A stretch of DNA of 64,000 bases from Varroa destructor (lineage: Eukaryota > Arthropoda > Arachnida > Mesostigmata > Varroidae). Numbering within the stretch: the first letter of the stretch is position 1; every line of letters starts with the position of its first letter. The position numbers and the translations under genes are program-made. Positions 61,510 through 64,000 of the stretch are shown here, piece after piece. Where the stretch lies: the NCBI RefSeq assembly GCF_002443255.2, contig NW_019211456.1:49598486-49662485 (forward strand). The letters are read 5' to 3'. The notes below the pieces were generated by a model that worked only from the letters and a program-made list of their open reading frames with translations, did no database searches and was not told the origin of the DNA.

Positions 61510-64000
61510 CTAATTACATTTGATCATACCTTATTAGATATGAGCATATCTGTAGGTAATCTAGACGATGATGAATGAAGTTAAAATAGTAAAATAAGAG
61601 AAGTATATATAAAATCTAATTGATTCGATAGCCAGTAGTCTGCCCTTCTATAGTTTTTGCCTAATTATATATTTTAATATGAATAGAAATTATAGTACGA
61701 GATATTAATCGTTCTAATTGGCTGGCTATTTATTACCATTGAAACGTAGATTCTAGCAAGACACTAATAGAAGTACGCTATAGAACAATGTATACATTAC
61801 TCTAGACATTGTATCGTTAAAATGGTACTATTTTAAATTTTCCAATAAATAGCTTTGGTATTATTAAGGACAACAGAATTTAGGCGACGGACGTGTACGG
61901 ATCCGTGAAGGCTTCCTGGGGGCACATATTTTCTGTGTTAATAATTTCTAATGATTATAATTAATCTAATTCTAGTTAGCTTAAATGTTAAAATCTATAA
62001 CAGCCACATATCTAGTGAATGGTAGTAGAACCAGTCGAATTGAAGCTCGCAAAGTTTCTCAAACAACTTTAATTCGCTCATCGATCTGACTATAATTTTT
62101 GTCCTGACGACTAGCCAATGTACTTACAAAGGCACCAGAGTATCTGAAACGAAACGGCGAACGCTGATCTTAGCGCAAGCCGTAAACTGAAGAAGACCTT
62201 TCGAGCAAAAAATAGTAGTATAAATAAAGATAGAAGAGAATAGTAAGATGCAATCTCTTCTAACTATTCATTCTCCTGAATGCTGAAGTTACTACCGGCA
62301 CACGACGATCATACTATGCTCGTCCCAGCACCAGCTTTCTAAGCCCGATTGAATATATATATATGTATTCCATTTATATTAAATAGAATATCAGCCGTAT
62401 TGCCATCTTAGATATTTTATTGCTATTCTATAAATTACATAGAGAGTTATAGTACACGTTTGCACGTATAGTTTAAACGATCCCGTTTAGCCGTCAATTA
62501 GTTGCAACCTCACTGGCGAGCCGTTTTAATATGATGGCCTCCTTGATTGCAATACCCAGCCAAAAAAATGAACTTACGTATCTGCTGAAGCGATCAAACC
62601 AGCCTTATGACTAGGACAAAATCTATACATATATATGTATATCATAAGCACCGGCGGCGGCGGCGGCTTACGCGAGCTGCTTTTCTTATCGAATCCTTAA
62701 TTGTTGGATATTTGTTTTAATCTGTTATGATCTGCTGCGACGTATTTAGAAATTTAGCACTTCCCGTGTACCGGACTTGATACCACTAAATGTTCTAGTC
62801 CATTATTTTATCATGTCAGAATAGATGAATATTTGCTAACAGTAAAAAAAAAAAAGTACAACAACATGGTGTAGATATAATCCCATTTAGTGCAAAGTTA
62901 GGTCGTTCCGTCAGGCTGTATTTGGCTGAAGATTGTACAATTGAAGAACTGTCGCTGTCAATGGCACTAGGTGGCTAAGGAAGACAATTCTAGGCTCGCG
63001 CTTCTTAGTAAAACCACTACATGTTGCTGGTGATGATCACAACATGAAGATGTTTATCGCCAATTTTCTGATCGCATCAAACAAGCAGATTGCATAATAG
63101 CACATTACGGTCATAATCACTGCAGTCTAAAAGACCTGGCTGGTCATTATTGTTACTTTTAATGTTTGAAGTACCTCTACCGTTGAGCAGACGGGGCAGC
63201 TACTGTGACTATGATGATGAAGATAGGTATTTCAGGCCAGCCTGCGATAGATAACAATAAAACATTGTTGTACGATATAAGCGAAAGACACTGTACAAAA
63301 TAAACACATAATGCGGCATAAATGATTTCAGGCCACTTTGGTCGACATCTCTGCTTGCATGGGACACATTATAACGCAACGATTAAATAACACAGAAGTA
63401 GCTCATTTCCAGTAGATAGATGGTAGTAACCGGAACTGTCGGCCATTACTAGAATTACAGACAAACTTCTAAAAAAGAGTAGGCCTAGGCTGTGTTGCAG
63501 CGAAATACGCTCATGGTAGGGTAGCATTGTAATACTAATATTAGCTACAGCGTATCATCGCTAAAGGTTAGCAAAAAGTTCAAACGATATATAGGTCCTA
63601 AACGATACAACTGCAAATGGGCCACCGTAGCCAAACATAGAACTATACTACTAATATTTCGACCTTTTCTCTACTTTTTCGCAGAGATCAGCTCTAGCCC
63701 AATTTCCCATTGACTCAATTCCACTGTCATAAGCAAGTCAATGCTCCCGTTCTAAGCTAACAGACGGTCTTCGCTCTGTCGATCTCAAAAAAAAAAACGA
63801 TGCAACAGTAACGCGAACGACTTTAGAACAATAATAATTGTATACTGCGAAGGCTGGTTGGCTTAGCGGAAACTGAACCACAAACGAAAAAAGGTTTTTC
63901 TCATTCAGCCATTTAAGCTGTATTATGACCACGACACTAACACGTTTTTTACGTACCAGCTAAAATGAAAGCGTAAGCATTATCTCTGTATGGGTCTCTG
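61510..64000. other. AT-rich stretch with short repeats, no recognised gene
   Basis: It contains an (AT)6 tract near 62352-62364, a (CGG)5 repeat at 62652-62666, a 12-A run at 62844-62855 and an 11-A run at 63787-63797. No long open frame. Confidence 0.55.
62652..62666. repeat. (CGG)5 trinucleotide repeat
   Basis: Five perfect units, GC-rich, inside AT-rich DNA. Confidence 0.9.

Overview
The window looks like nuclear DNA from an invertebrate animal, most likely an arthropod. The reasons are many microsatellites and homopolymer tracts (AT, CA, CAA, CGG, A/T runs up to 23), no operon-like packing of genes, CG dinucleotides that are not visibly depleted, intron-like splice signals, and a decayed Tc1/mariner-superfamily transposase of a type common in arthropod genomes. 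I cannot name the species. Nothing suggests a bacterium, phage, plasmid or organelle.

Most of the 64 kb is AT-rich intergenic or intronic sequence without a recognisable gene. The one feature I identify with confidence is the transposase remnant at about 21.43-22.44 kb on the minus strand. It has several frameshifts and stops and an altered catalytic region. Two other stretches read like protein-coding sequence that has decayed: about 4.16-5.57 kb (minus) and about 15.07-16.41 kb (plus). I do not recognise either family.

Several GC-richer islands stand out from the AT-rich background: about 2.1-3.2, 7.5-8.8, 10.7-12.2, 28.9-29.3, 32.4-33.1, 38.1-39.5, 46.1-46.7, 49.5-50.3 and 55.9-57.3 kb. 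They hold overlapping open frames, often in all three frames, so open frame alone is weak evidence there. Exons or promoters are the natural suspicion.

The best candidates for real genes rest on splice signals together with open frames. They are (1) a plus-strand set of exons at 53351-53530, 53589-53775 and 56162-56316, joined by a 58-nt intron and a 2.4-kb intron with compatible phases and ending in a stop; (2) a minus-strand 108-codon reading frame at 61078-61404 with a signal-peptide-like start, a strong upstream splice acceptor and two downstream AATAAA signals; and (3) a 62-nt exon-like block at 2179-2240 with near-consensus acceptor and donor. None matches a family I recognise, so all are given low to moderate confidence.

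No rRNA or tRNA gene, CRISPR array or coherent multi-gene system was found. No pathway-level statement can be supported.
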